Below, piece after piece: positions 28,820 to 37,601 of a stretch of 64,000 nucleotides of DNA. Position numbers and translations under genes: made by a program. The stretch comes from Methylobacter tundripaludum SV96 (GTDB lineage Bacteria > Pseudomonadota > Gammaproteobacteria > Methylococcales > Methylomonadaceae): contig NZ_JH109153.1 of NCBI RefSeq assembly GCF_000190755.2, positions 124,001 to 188,000 on the forward strand, written 5' to 3'. Below the pieces are notes generated by a model, which was not told the origin of the DNA, ran no database searches, and saw only the letters and a program-made list of their open reading frames with translations. Positions within the stretch are counted from its first letter, which is position 1, and the number at the start of each line of letters is the position of its first letter.

Positions 28820-29428
28820 TCAGCTATTGCGATAAATGGATAATGCGATTCTGCAACGCTGCACATTATCATGAATGGTATGTGCGGCTTTATCCACACT
28901 TTCAGCAACTGCCTGCAGACTCTGCAAATATTCACCGGCCTGTGATGCCTCGATTCTTGAGTTTGCAGCGATAACCCGTGCGGCACGCGCATGATGCATC
29001 ACCGCTTCAAGTTGGCCTAGCAGTTGCGAAACATCCCGTTTAAACTGCCTCTGACAATCTTGCATTGAAAGTCTTGCATGATCCACCGGCTCCTGCATAG
29101 ATTTGGCATAAACGGCACCTTCAGCCATTTTTGCTGCCAACTCGAATTTATTATAAGCAGCCGTTTTTTGGAATTCATCGACAGTTAATCGATATAGCAC
29201 CAACGCATATATATTGATATTAGTAACCAGCTCAATTGTTTCCTTAGCCAATTCATTAATAAAGTCGGTAATCGGCTGAAATCCTTTTGCTTTATCCCCT
29301 GCCCTAAATGCAATAGCCTTGGCATTGGCCGCTGCTAATGATATTTCCTTAGCCACCACCATGACCGCACTTAGCTCCGAGGTAATTGAAGCTACTGCAA
29401 TAAATTGTGATTTAGTCTGATTAGTCAT
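28820..29428 (-). CDS. Soluble helical protein with two receptor-tip-like hairpins
   Basis: A 202-residue, all-helical protein without membrane segment. Two segments resemble the signalling tip of chemoreceptors (canonical pattern [20 protein letters not shown]). One is NAKAIAFRAGDKAKGFQPIT near residues 36-55; the other is NSRIEASQAGEYLQSLQAVA near 156-175. Both are degenerate. It lies 29 bases upstream of the di-iron protein gene on the same strand, in line with cheB. It may couple the di-iron sensor to CheA/CheW, or act as a decoy for adaptation enzymes. These roles are inference. Confidence 0.7.
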   Translation of the reverse strand: MTNQTKSQFIAVASITSELSAVMVVAKEISLAAANAKAIAFRAGDKAKGFQPITDFINELAKETIELVTNINIYALVLYRLTVDEFQKTAAYNKFELAAKMAEGAVYAKSMQEPVDHARLSMQDCQRQFKRDVSQLLGQLEAVMHHARAARVIAANSRIEASQAGEYLQSLQAVAESVDKAAHTIHDNVQRCRIALSIYRNS

Positions 29429-29574
29429 ATTTAATTACACAGCGTGAAAGTAACATTTTTTAAAATTCTGTATGTGGCGCAATACGTTACCGATCCTGTT
29501 AGGGTAAGTCCTTACGAATATATCCATATAAGAAAACGTTGCCAACTACATCCGAAAAAACGGGTCAGATACTG

Positions 29575-30693
29575 TTAAAGAACCTTGCCGGCATTGCCTG
29601 ATTTAACCAAGCTTAAAACCTTATGCGAAACCTCTTCTAACGATACGACATAGTCAGTGCATCCCAACTTGAATGCAGCACCCGGCATACCCCAAACCAC
29701 GCTGGATTGTTCATCCTGAATAACTGTTTTAGCGCCCGCATCATGCATTTCTTTCATGCCCATTGCACCGTCAGCGCCCATCCCGGTTAATAACACAGCA
29801 ATGGCATTAGCACCCGCACATTGCGCGGCTGAACGAAATAAAACATCAACTGCTGGTTTATGACGATTCACGGGCAGTCCATCGCTCAAATGAATAATAT
29901 ATTTACCTCCCTCTCTGATCACCAACATGTGTCTGTCTCCGGGAGAAAGGTAAATATTGCCGGGTTCAACCGTCTGACCATGCTGGGGAATACAAGCTGA
30001 CATTTCCGTTGCAAGGTCGATATGCCGAACAAATGATTGACTAAATGCAGCGGGTAAATGTTGCGTTATTAAAATAGGCGGGGTATCTGACGAAAATCCT
30101 TTAACCACTGTTTTAATCGCTTCCGTTCCCCCCGTTGAAGCCCCTAAGACAATTATCTTATTGGTGGGACTAATATGTGTTTTTATGGGGGCCGGTTTCA
30201 GAATAACATCAACTGAATGTTTCTCTGAAATCTCAGGAACTGTGGCTGCAGGACTTTTGGGTTTAACCGCTCTATTCTGAATATTTCCTACTTTGGCTTG
30301 TGCCGCAACGATAACTTTGGAAATAATTTCCTCAGCATAGTCATTCAGAGTATTAACAACATCAACTTTAGGCTTGGCAATAAAATCTACGGCGCCTAGT
30401 GCCAGAGCATTTAAAGTCGCCTCTGCACCATGTTCAGTCAGTGTGGAGATCATCACAACCGGAGTTGGTCTTAAGCGCATCAAGTTACTTAAGAAGGTTA
30501 TCCCATCCATGTGCGGCATTTCAATATCCAGAGTCAACACATCTGGATTTAATTGTTTGATCATTTCCCTGGCAATAAGGGGATCTGCTGCCGCGCCGAC
30601 TACCTCAATATCGGGTGACGAACCTAGCACTTCAGTCAGTATTTTCCTGATTAATGCAGAATCATCAATGATCAGTACGCGTATCTTACCCAT
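29575..30693 (-). CDS. cheB: Chemotaxis protein-glutamate methylesterase CheB
   Basis: Response regulator with methylesterase/deamidase activity on receptor glutamates. The receiver domain (1-125) has the phospho-acceptor Asp56 in [12 protein letters not shown] and the lysine of DFIAKP. The linker (130-185) is variable. The effector domain has the catalytic Ser in LGASTGGTEA, His in ITQHLPAAFSQSF and Asp in LLTGMGADGAMG. Length 372 is typical. Its receiver is highly similar to the receiver-only protein encoded just upstream at 30881-31300, from which it arose by, or with which it shares, a tandem duplication. Confidence 0.95.
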   Translation of the reverse strand: MGKIRVLIIDDSALIRKILTEVLGSSPDIEVVGAAADPLIAREMIKQLNPDVLTLDIEMPHMDGITFLSNLMRLRPTPVVMISTLTEHGAEATLNALALGAVDFIAKPKVDVVNTLNDYAEEIISKVIVAAQAKVGNIQNRAVKPKSPAATVPEISEKHSVDVILKPAPIKTHISPTNKIIVLGASTGGTEAIKTVVKGFSSDTPPILITQHLPAAFSQSFVRHIDLATEMSACIPQHGQTVEPGNIYLSPGDRHMLVIREGGKYIIHLSDGLPVNRHKPAVDVLFRSAAQCAGANAIAVLLTGMGADGAMGMKEMHDAGAKTVIQDEQSSVVWGMPGAAFKLGCTDYVVSLEEVSHKVLSLVKSGNAGKVL

Positions 30694-30697
30694 AAAC

Positions 30698-30881
30698 TCA
30701 CTCTAAAAGAAGCCCATCGTCACCGTCAATAGGTGCATTTTTAATATCGATTGCTACCACTTTACTTTAAGCGATTGCATCATTGCTGGAATTCATGAAG
30801 TTTTTTTGCCCCGACATTCACACGTTTTTTCCGTGTAACACCCAGTGCGGCCACTTCAGAATTTCCGATTTTAAACTTCAT
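30698..30881 (-). pseudogene. Remnant of a second cheD 3' end
   Basis: The last codons before cheB read IKNAPIDGDDG, matching the end of intact CheD (IKNAPVEGDVELF). Further upstream another frame reads GVTRKKRVNVGAKKLHEF, which resembles the late part of CheD. The two parts are in different frames and the first ends at a stop, so the copy is broken. Its ATG overlaps the stop of the receiver-only gene. It is best explained as the debris of a tandem cheD-cheB duplication. Confidence 0.55.
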
Positions 30882-31300
30882 TATTCAAGTCTTCTAATAT
30901 TAGCCTGCGATGCTACTATTACCTTAGCGATTATGTCCTCGGCATAGTCATTCAATGTATTTTCTACATCCATTGTCGGTTTAGCTATAAAATCTACCGC
31001 TCCCAACTCCAGGGCAGTTAAAGTCACTTCAGCGTTACTTTCTGTGAGCGCTGAAATCATCACAACAGGCATGGGCCGGAGTCGCATCAAATTACGTAAA
31101 AAAGTTATTCCATCCATGCGCGGCATTTCAATATCCAAGGTCAATACATCCGGATTTAATTCCTTGATCATCTCTCTGGCAATAAGAGGATCTTCCGCAG
31201 TGCCAACTACTTCGATATCTGAAGAGGAATTTAAAATCTCGGTTAGTACCTTTCTGATTAACAATGAATCATCAATAATCAATACACGTATTTTGTTCAT
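30881..31300 (-). CDS. Receiver-only CheB paralogue
   Basis: 139 residues corresponding to the receiver domain and first helix of the linker of CheB, with Asp56 in [12 protein letters not shown] and [10 protein letters not shown]. It stops (ANIRRLE) at the point where CheB continues into its linker, so the methylesterase domain is missing. It is strongly similar to the adjacent full-length CheB at residue level. It could act as a phosphate sink like a second CheY, or be a decaying duplicate. It follows cheD with a 9-base gap. Confidence 0.85.
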   Translation of the reverse strand: MNKIRVLIIDDSLLIRKVLTEILNSSSDIEVVGTAEDPLIAREMIKELNPDVLTLDIEMPRMDGITFLRNLMRLRPMPVVMISALTESNAEVTLTALELGAVDFIAKPTMDVENTLNDYAEDIIAKVIVASQANIRRLE

Positions 31301-31309
31301 TGCATACTC

Positions 31310-31948
31310 TTAAAAAAGCTCAACATCACCTTCAACAGGTGCATTTTTAATATTGTTAAAATACTGTCGCTCTCTTTTTACAATTGTATCATTATGCAAA
31401 TGCTCGATTTTCTTCATCCCGACTTTGCCTGTCCTAGGAAAATAAATTATTTTCCTAGGATAAATATCGCCTAAATCCTGAGATAATAGCGGCAACCCTT
31501 CTGTATCAATATATTCCAGGATAAAGTCAATATTTTTAAGACCGACATCAGTCAAGGTTGGAATGATTTTACCGCCGCCAAATACTTTAACTTCCAGGTT
31601 TTTTCTTTTGCCGCCATTCATCAAAATGGTATTAATTAAATGCTCCATGGCATAATTCCCGTAGCGGGTTGCGTTGCCGACAACCGCTTCATTGCCTTGT
31701 CTCAGTTTGTCGGCTGTGGTTTCCGGCAGCATAAAATGATTCATTCCACCTAATCCTGATACCTTGTCCCTAATACATGCCGATATACAAGACCCTAATA
31801 CGGTTGTAATCAATTCATCATCTTGAGTTACGTAGTATTCACCGGGCAAAATCTTTGCGGCAATCACACCACGCTCTTTATCCATATACCTGTTAATGTG
31901 ATCAAAACCGTCGATGGAAGGTAGACCAATCTCATTGCTAGCACTCAT
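31310..31948 (-). CDS. cheD: Chemoreceptor glutamine deamidase CheD
   Basis: Deamidates receptor glutamines to glutamates and, in other bacteria, interacts with CheC. The 212-residue protein has the catalytic cysteine/histidine motifs in TVLGSCISACI and GGMNHFMLP, and the conserved EVKVFGGGKI and GLKNIDFILEYI segments. It has an N-terminal extension of about 30 residues. No cheC is seen in the window. It lies 6 bases after cheR. Confidence 0.93.
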   Translation of the reverse strand: MSASNEIGLPSIDGFDHINRYMDKERGVIAAKILPGEYYVTQDDELITTVLGSCISACIRDKVSGLGGMNHFMLPETTADKLRQGNEAVVGNATRYGNYAMEHLINTILMNGGKRKNLEVKVFGGGKIIPTLTDVGLKNIDFILEYIDTEGLPLLSQDLGDIYPRKIIYFPRTGKVGMKKIEHLHNDTIVKRERQYFNNIKNAPVEGDVELF

Positions 31949-31954
31949 TAGTAT

Positions 31955-32794
31955 TTACGTATTTTTCCTGTAACTGGTACATGCAACCAACTCGAATTCA
32001 TTTGAAAGCTGGTTTAATGATTCTGAATGTCCGATAAATAACCATGATCCGCTAGACAACATTTGAGCATATCTTTGCGCAAGCAATGTCTTGGTTTCAC
32101 GGTCAAAGTAAATAAGAACATTGCGACAAAAAATAAAGTCAAAATGGCATTTCATCGGCCAATCTTGCATCAAATTTAACTTTTTAAACTGAATAATTTG
32201 CTGTAATTGAGGCCTTACCTTTACTTGGCCGGACTGCGATGATTTACCGCGCATAAACCACCGTTTAAGTATCTCTTCTGATAAGTCACTGACACGATCT
32301 TCGGTGTAAATACCCTCCGATGCTGTTTGTAAAACATTAGTGTCCAAATCAGTTGCCAAGATCTTAATATCCCAGTCGGCGGGTACATTTTCCAACAAGG
32401 TAATCGCTAAGGAATAAGGCTCTTCACCAGTCGAGCAACCGGCGGACCACACCCTGATTTGCTTTGAGGTTTTATTCCTAATCAAGACTTCCGGAATAAC
32501 AACATCACGGACATAGTCAAAATGATGCATTTCCCTAAAAAATGCGGTTAGATTGGTTGTTATGGCGTTGATAAATTCAGTAAACTCGTGATCCGGGTAA
32601 TTCTTAAGATACTGGCAATACTCCTTAAAATCCGCTAGTCCGAGTTTCCTTACCCGCTTGGACAGCCTGGAATAGAACATATCAAATCTTTCATCAGGAA
32701 CCTGGATACCTGAATGTTCATTGGACAATTTTCTTAAAAAATTAAAGTCATCCGCAGTGAATTTAAATTCGCGAACCTTCTCAACAATGGCCAT
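31955..32794 (-). CDS. cheR: Chemotaxis protein methyltransferase CheR
   Basis: Methylates receptor glutamates using SAM. The 279-residue protein has the helical N-terminal domain (about 1-80) and the SAM-binding domain. Recognisable segments are FFREMHHF, RVWSAGCSTGEEPYSLA (motif I), ILATDLDTNVL, FDFIFCRNVLIYFD and LFIGHSESL. The nearby receptor ends with a pentapeptide-like tail that could bind this enzyme. It precedes cheD in the operon. Confidence 0.95.
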   Translation of the reverse strand: MAIVEKVREFKFTADDFNFLRKLSNEHSGIQVPDERFDMFYSRLSKRVRKLGLADFKEYCQYLKNYPDHEFTEFINAITTNLTAFFREMHHFDYVRDVVIPEVLIRNKTSKQIRVWSAGCSTGEEPYSLAITLLENVPADWDIKILATDLDTNVLQTASEGIYTEDRVSDLSEEILKRWFMRGKSSQSGQVKVRPQLQQIIQFKKLNLMQDWPMKCHFDFIFCRNVLIYFDRETKTLLAQRYAQMLSSGSWLFIGHSESLNQLSNEFELVACTSYRKNT

Positions 32795-32822
32795 CTTTAA
32801 ACTATTTCCCGTCCGTCAAAAA

Positions 32823-33377
32823 TCACGCGTCATGAACATCGAGTACATCCAACAAACCCAGCAACTGGGCAGACTCAACAAATCGTGGGGATGGATAAAT
32901 AATGGTTACTTTCTTTTGCAACTTAACTGCACTTTTTTTCAATGAAACCAGCAATTGTAAAGTAGCTGTATCTATTGATGATACGTCGGATGCATTTATT
33001 TCGATTTCATCATGCATGGCCAATGAATTCTTCAGCTTTTCGTGTAACTTGACTACATTCTGAATAGTCAACGTAGCGTCTAAATCAATTTGAGAATCCT
33101 CCGTTTCCCCTGATACCGAATCATCGGCAGCTGCTTCCGGCGCGCGTGTATCCATGGCATAGTCGTCAGCCATTTCTTCTATCAAAGCACTAGCGCTTTC
33201 GTCCTCAATTTCATCTATTACTAATTCATTCTCTTTAGTTATATTTAAAATTGCACTTTCATCGCTATCCCCTATTAAATCATCCGTAACCAAATGCTCT
33301 TCATTTTTATCGGTATCCCCATCCATCCACGCTAGAGGATCGTATCCGATTAAATTATTTTCTTCACTTGTTGCCAT
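32823..33377 (-). CDS. STAS-domain protein with acidic N-terminal region
   Basis: The first 95 residues are highly acidic and probably unstructured. Residues 98-184 form a STAS-like domain (LTIQNVVKLHEKLKNSLA, then ASDVSSIDTATLQLLVSLKK) with the usual Ser/Asp position where kinases of the anti-sigma type phosphorylate. STAS proteins occur in some chemotaxis operons and may scaffold or modulate CheA. The start overlaps the end of the parA-like gene by 14 bases. Confidence 0.8.
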   Translation of the reverse strand: MATSEENNLIGYDPLAWMDGDTDKNEEHLVTDDLIGDSDESAILNITKENELVIDEIEDESASALIEEMADDYAMDTRAPEAAADDSVSGETEDSQIDLDATLTIQNVVKLHEKLKNSLAMHDEIEINASDVSSIDTATLQLLVSLKKSAVKLQKKVTIIYPSPRFVESAQLLGLLDVLDVHDA

Positions 33378-34131
33378 ACATCACCTTGCTTTCAAGAAAA
33401 TCATGAGCAAGGCTACGAAAATCCCTTGCCGAACGACTTTTCGGACTATATTCTAAAATTGTTTTACCAAAGCTGGGACATTCTGCAAGCAATGCCGTTT
33501 CTCTAACGACTGTTGCTAATATTTGCTCAGGGAAATGCGTAAGTAAAACATTTAATACCTGACTCGATATTCTTCTATTGGGTGAATATCGCGACATCAC
33601 CAATAATGTTTTATATTTCCGCTGCAAAGCCTTCTCAAACCTCTTAATCGTACCCATTAGATGGGATAACCCTTGCAAGGCAAGAAAATCACTGGCCATA
33701 GGAATTAAAATCTCGTCAGCTGCAATCAATGCATTCGCAACCAGCAATCCTGAAGAGGGTGGACAATCAATAAAAACAAAGTCCTGATCAGTAAGATTTC
33801 CATGCAAGGCATTTTTTAATAAAACACCGCGAGGTGAATTATTGCCGGTTAACTGCTCAATATCCTTAAGTTTTGATCCTGATGCAATTAATTGCAGATT
33901 ATCCCTGACGGAAATGAGCTGCTGATGAACTTCTTTCTTTTTCAGCATAGCTTCATCAATACCGCCAATATCCTGCGCTGTAATACCTAAAGAAACGGCT
34001 AAATGGCCTTGTGGATCAAGATCGATAGCGGTAACTTTTGATCCCAATTCTGCAATCGCATGGCATAAATTTGCAGTCGTAGTCGTCTTGCCAACACCGC
34101 CTTTCTGATTAATTATTGCGACAATTCTCAC
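33364..34131 (-). CDS. ParA/MinD-type ATPase of the chemotaxis operon
   Basis: A 255-residue deviant Walker-A ATPase: INQKGGVGKTTTTANL (P-loop with the signature lysine), IDLDPQGHLAVSLG, and FIDCPPSSGLLVANAL. Relatives in che clusters (ParC-like) position chemoreceptor arrays at cell poles or midcell and segregate them at division. That role is inferred from the operon, where it lies between cheW and the STAS gene. No parB or plasmid genes are near. Confidence 0.85.
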   Translation of the reverse strand: MRIVAIINQKGGVGKTTTTANLCHAIAELGSKVTAIDLDPQGHLAVSLGITAQDIGGIDEAMLKKKEVHQQLISVRDNLQLIASGSKLKDIEQLTGNNSPRGVLLKNALHGNLTDQDFVFIDCPPSSGLLVANALIAADEILIPMASDFLALQGLSHLMGTIKRFEKALQRKYKTLLVMSRYSPNRRISSQVLNVLLTHFPEQILATVVRETALLAECPSFGKTILEYSPKSRSARDFRSLAHDFLESKVMYGNK

Positions 34132-34134
34132 CTG

Positions 34135-34626
34135 TCACACCAAACTTTCAATACCCTCAACCTCATCGGGATTGAGCAATTTATCAACGTCCAGCAGCAT
34201 AATCATCTTTTTCTTATACACATGCATACCTCGCATGTAGCGCGTATCAATTTTTGAACCGAAGTTTGGGGCTTTTTTGATGTCTTCCAAATTAATATCC
34301 AGCACATCAGAAACCGCATCTGCCACTATGCCCATTACAAACTGGTTTGCGCCATGTTCAACGCAGAGCACAATAACTACCGTTTTTGGAGAATAATCGA
34401 AATGCTCCAGAGAAAATCGTTCCCGTAAATCGATGATAGGCACGACGGACCCGCGTAAATTCAACACGCCTTTAACAAAAGCCGGCGTATTCGGTATCAC
34501 GCGAACAGCTTCCCAGCCACGAATCTCTTGTACTTTCAAAATCTCAACGCCATACGCTTCGCCTGCGAGTTGAAAGGTGAGAAATTGCTCTACCCGACTA
34601 TTATTTGACTGCACATCTGTTGTCAT
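34135..34626 (-). CDS. cheW: Chemotaxis coupling protein CheW (second copy)
   Basis: A 163-residue CheW-fold adaptor linking receptors to CheA. Conserved segments are LTFQLAGEAYGVEILKVQEI, RVIPNTPAFVKGVLNLRGSVVPIIDLRERF and VDAVSDVL. It follows the receptor gene and lies only 3 bases before the parA-like gene. A paralogue lies at 37067-37582; the pair differs in length and sequence, suggesting different receptor partners. Confidence 0.95.
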   Translation of the reverse strand: MTTDVQSNNSRVEQFLTFQLAGEAYGVEILKVQEIRGWEAVRVIPNTPAFVKGVLNLRGSVVPIIDLRERFSLEHFDYSPKTVVIVLCVEHGANQFVMGIVADAVSDVLDINLEDIKKAPNFGSKIDTRYMRGMHVYKKKMIMLLDVDKLLNPDEVEGIESLV

Positions 34627-34672
34627 TGTTATAGTTTCCTGTCGGTTATATAGTTTGCAGCTTTAAACATCA

Positions 34673-37006
34673 TTAAAACTCTTCCCATTCGTCGTTGCTA
34701 TCGCTTTTAGGCTTACTTGGTGATAAAACAGAAACTACAGGTTTTTTTACTGTTGCTCTTATTGGTGTTACAGGCGCCTTACTGTGCGCAACTTGCCTGG
34801 TCGCTGCAGAAATATTCTTTGAATTGACTCTAAAGAAACTAAGCAACTGGGTCATGTTGGTAGACTGCTCACTCATGGCAATGCTACCGGCAGCGGCCTG
34901 TTCGGCCAAAGCCGCATTTTGCTGAGTAATATCGTCCATTTGAGAAACCGCTTGATTGACTTGCTCAATACCTGCTGATTGCTCCGAACTGGCACTGGCA
35001 ATGTGCGCAACGATGTCGCCAACTTTTGCAACACTATCGACAATTTCAGTTAACGCTGCACCTGTTTCATTAACGAATGCCGTTCCGGCACGCACTTTCT
35101 GTACACTGTTCTGGATCAGTTCATTACTTTGCTGTGCAGCGGTTGCACTGCGTTGGGCCAGATTACGAACCTCTGTTGCAACAACCGAGAATCCACGCCC
35201 CTGCTCTCCTGCCCTGGCCGCTTCTACAGATGCGTTTAATGCCAATAGATTAGTTTGGAATGCAATTTCATCAATGACACCAATAATTTCAGCGATTTTG
35301 TTACTGCTTTCATTAATTTCCTGCATTGCGGCGATAGCAGACTTAACTACGCCACCGCCTTTTTGAGCGAGTTGACTTGCTGAATTAACAACCTCAGTCG
35401 CTTGCACCGTATTCTGCGCATTATTTTTTACGGTACTGGCCAGCTCTTCCATACTGGCTGCCGTCTCTTCAAGACTGGCCGCTTGTTGCTCGGCTCGATG
35501 TGACAGGTTGTTATTACCACTGGCCATTTCTTGTGATGAACTATCTATAAAGTCAGCGGCATCCCTGATTTGAATGATAAATTCGCTGAGCTTTGCCAAG
35601 GTAGCATTAATATTATTCTTGCATTCAGCGTAAACACCTTGGTATTCATTAGTAATAGCGGTGGTTAAATCACCTTCAGCCATGTTTTCCATGACCCTGT
35701 TAACGTCGCCAAACACACTTTCTATAACATCCGTTAATTCATTGATGCCGGCAGACAGTGCTTTGGTAAATCCCTGCTTATCACTTAATTTTATGCGCGC
35801 ACTCAAGTCACCGGCTTTAACACCCTGCACCAATTGATCGATTTCTTGCTCAATTAAAACTTCATGGGTTCTATCCTGCCATTCAGTCACATAACCAATA
35901 CGCTCACCATCGCTATTAACGGGGCTAGCGATAAGACTCATATGCCGACCGCCAATGACCAGTTGCGATCTAAGTGATTCTTGTGATTTTTCCAATTTTC
36001 CACTTTTAATAGTAGCGTGATATAGATCAACATTTGACCCCATCAACTTATCGGCGGAAAAATCAGGTAACTGGCTGCGAATATCGCTTTCCGCTGTCTT
36101 GAACATTCTCTGAACGCTATCGTTCATGTAAATAATTTCAAAATTCTTATTCGCTACCATGACAGGAGACTGAACATTATCCAGAGCCTGCGTAATCCGT
36201 TTGGACTCTGAGAGGCCTTGCTTGTAATCGGCCAAATCTACACCCAGCTTGACTTCCATACAGTACAATCCACGCAAAAAATCGCCCAGTTGATCGTCCC
36301 GTTTCAAGTTCACCTTATTTCCGAAGCTTCCGCTGCTCAACCGGTAACAAATGGTGATTGCAGCTTCCAGCGTATCGGTTATTACCTTGGTCATATTGAT
36401 ACTGAGTGCCGATGCCGTCATAGCTAACAAGGCCACACCTGTTAACAAGACGTACTCCTGCGTCAAGAACAATCGATACATCAGAAAAAAGATAGGTGTC
36501 AAGAAAGCGGAAACTACAAAAGCATTCTTTTTCGCTATTGCAATTTCGCTAATTGATTTGAACATTGCAGTTAAACCGGTCGGCTTTAACCTTACTTCAC
36601 CGGCACTGATTTTCTTGTATAACTGCTCAGTTGCCGGAATCACATCACGCTTCGGAGGGTGTCGAACAGAAAGGTATTCATAGACTTTTCCATCTTTAAA
36701 CAACGGCATGGCATTTGCCTCGACCCAGTAATGGTCGCCGTTTTTACACCTATTCTTCACCAGTCCCTGCCAGGGTCTAAGCTGTTTTAAGGTTATCCAT
36801 AAATCTTCATAGGCCTCAGCGGGCATATCGGGATGACGAACTATATTATGTTCCTGTCCCATCAACTCATCACGGGTAAATCCGCTGATTTCAACAAATG
36901 CATCATTGACGTAGGTAATACGTCCCATCAAATCGGTTCTTGAAACCAAAATGGTGCCTTTTTTCAGAATGACCTCATTATTAGTTAACGGCATATTAAT
37001 TTTCAC
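34673..37006 (-). CDS. PAS-containing chemoreceptor with CheR-tether tail
   Basis: A 777-residue receptor. The N-terminal PAS domain (about 1-120) is Aer-like: [19 protein letters not shown] and HPDMP. Two hydrophobic segments (about 160-205) have no large periplasmic loop, so sensing is cytoplasmic. A second PAS domain (about 265-385) follows, then HAMP-like helices and the signalling hairpin with tip [20 protein letters not shown]. The C-terminal residues EWEEF match the xWxxF pentapeptide pattern that tethers CheR and CheB in E. coli Tar/Tsr. Aer-like PAS domains often bind FAD and sense redox state, which fits the nearby di-iron protein. Confidence 0.93.
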   Translation of the reverse strand: MKINMPLTNNEVILKKGTILVSRTDLMGRITYVNDAFVEISGFTRDELMGQEHNIVRHPDMPAEAYEDLWITLKQLRPWQGLVKNRCKNGDHYWVEANAMPLFKDGKVYEYLSVRHPPKRDVIPATEQLYKKISAGEVRLKPTGLTAMFKSISEIAIAKKNAFVVSAFLTPIFFLMYRLFLTQEYVLLTGVALLAMTASALSINMTKVITDTLEAAITICYRLSSGSFGNKVNLKRDDQLGDFLRGLYCMEVKLGVDLADYKQGLSESKRITQALDNVQSPVMVANKNFEIIYMNDSVQRMFKTAESDIRSQLPDFSADKLMGSNVDLYHATIKSGKLEKSQESLRSQLVIGGRHMSLIASPVNSDGERIGYVTEWQDRTHEVLIEQEIDQLVQGVKAGDLSARIKLSDKQGFTKALSAGINELTDVIESVFGDVNRVMENMAEGDLTTAITNEYQGVYAECKNNINATLAKLSEFIIQIRDAADFIDSSSQEMASGNNNLSHRAEQQAASLEETAASMEELASTVKNNAQNTVQATEVVNSASQLAQKGGGVVKSAIAAMQEINESSNKIAEIIGVIDEIAFQTNLLALNASVEAARAGEQGRGFSVVATEVRNLAQRSATAAQQSNELIQNSVQKVRAGTAFVNETGAALTEIVDSVAKVGDIVAHIASASSEQSAGIEQVNQAVSQMDDITQQNAALAEQAAAGSIAMSEQSTNMTQLLSFFRVNSKNISAATRQVAHSKAPVTPIRATVKKPVVSVLSPSKPKSDSNDEWEEF

Positions 37007-37066
37007 GTTACCTTACCTCTCACACCATGCCAAATACATTTACCCACACGGGGTGTTTGAAAATCA

Positions 37067-37582
37067 TTAACTTTCATCCTGGTCAAGCTCTTCCAACTTC
37101 AGCAATTTGTCCACATCAAGCAGCATCACCATGCGTTCATTAACCGATACCAATCCGTTAATAAATTCATTGCTTACTTTAGTTCCAAAATCCGGAGCAC
37201 TTTGAATTTCGGTTTTATCCACACTAATGACATCAGAGACCGAGTCGACAACAACGCCCATTATGCGTGTTTTGTTGCTATCGCCGGTTTGCAGTACGAC
37301 AACTACCGTCAATGGTGTGTATTCGGCTTTACTCAAATTAAACCTTTCTCTCAAATCGAGAATCGGCACAATAGAACCGCGTAAATTAACAACACCTTTT
37401 TCATAGCAAGGAACATTAGGTATTCTGGAAACAGGCTCCCAACTTCGTATTTCCTGTACTCTAAGAATATCAACGCCATACTCTTCTTTACCTAAGGCAA
37501 AACTCAGATATTGCACAGCGTTATCCAGGTTTCTACTATAGTGATATTGATCTATATCTTTATTTTCAGCTTCTTGTGCCAT
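37067..37582 (-). CDS. cheW: Chemotaxis coupling protein CheW (first copy)
   Basis: A 171-residue CheW-fold adaptor: LSFALGKEEYGVDILRVQEI, RIPNVPCYEKGVVNLRGSIVPILDLRERF and VVDSVSDVIS. It lies 19 bases after cheA. It is the partner that most likely links CheA to the PAS receptor encoded next. Confidence 0.95.
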   Translation of the reverse strand: MAQEAENKDIDQYHYSRNLDNAVQYLSFALGKEEYGVDILRVQEIRSWEPVSRIPNVPCYEKGVVNLRGSIVPILDLRERFNLSKAEYTPLTVVVVLQTGDSNKTRIMGVVVDSVSDVISVDKTEIQSAPDFGTKVSNEFINGLVSVNERMVMLLDVDKLLKLEELDQDES

Positions 37583-37601
37583 ATCTGCTTTTATCTATAT
37601 A

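Noticed and set aside
33364-34131. Plasmid or chromosome partition locus (parAB)
   Set aside because: There is no parB or centromere-like repeat next to it and the gene is embedded in the chemotaxis operon.
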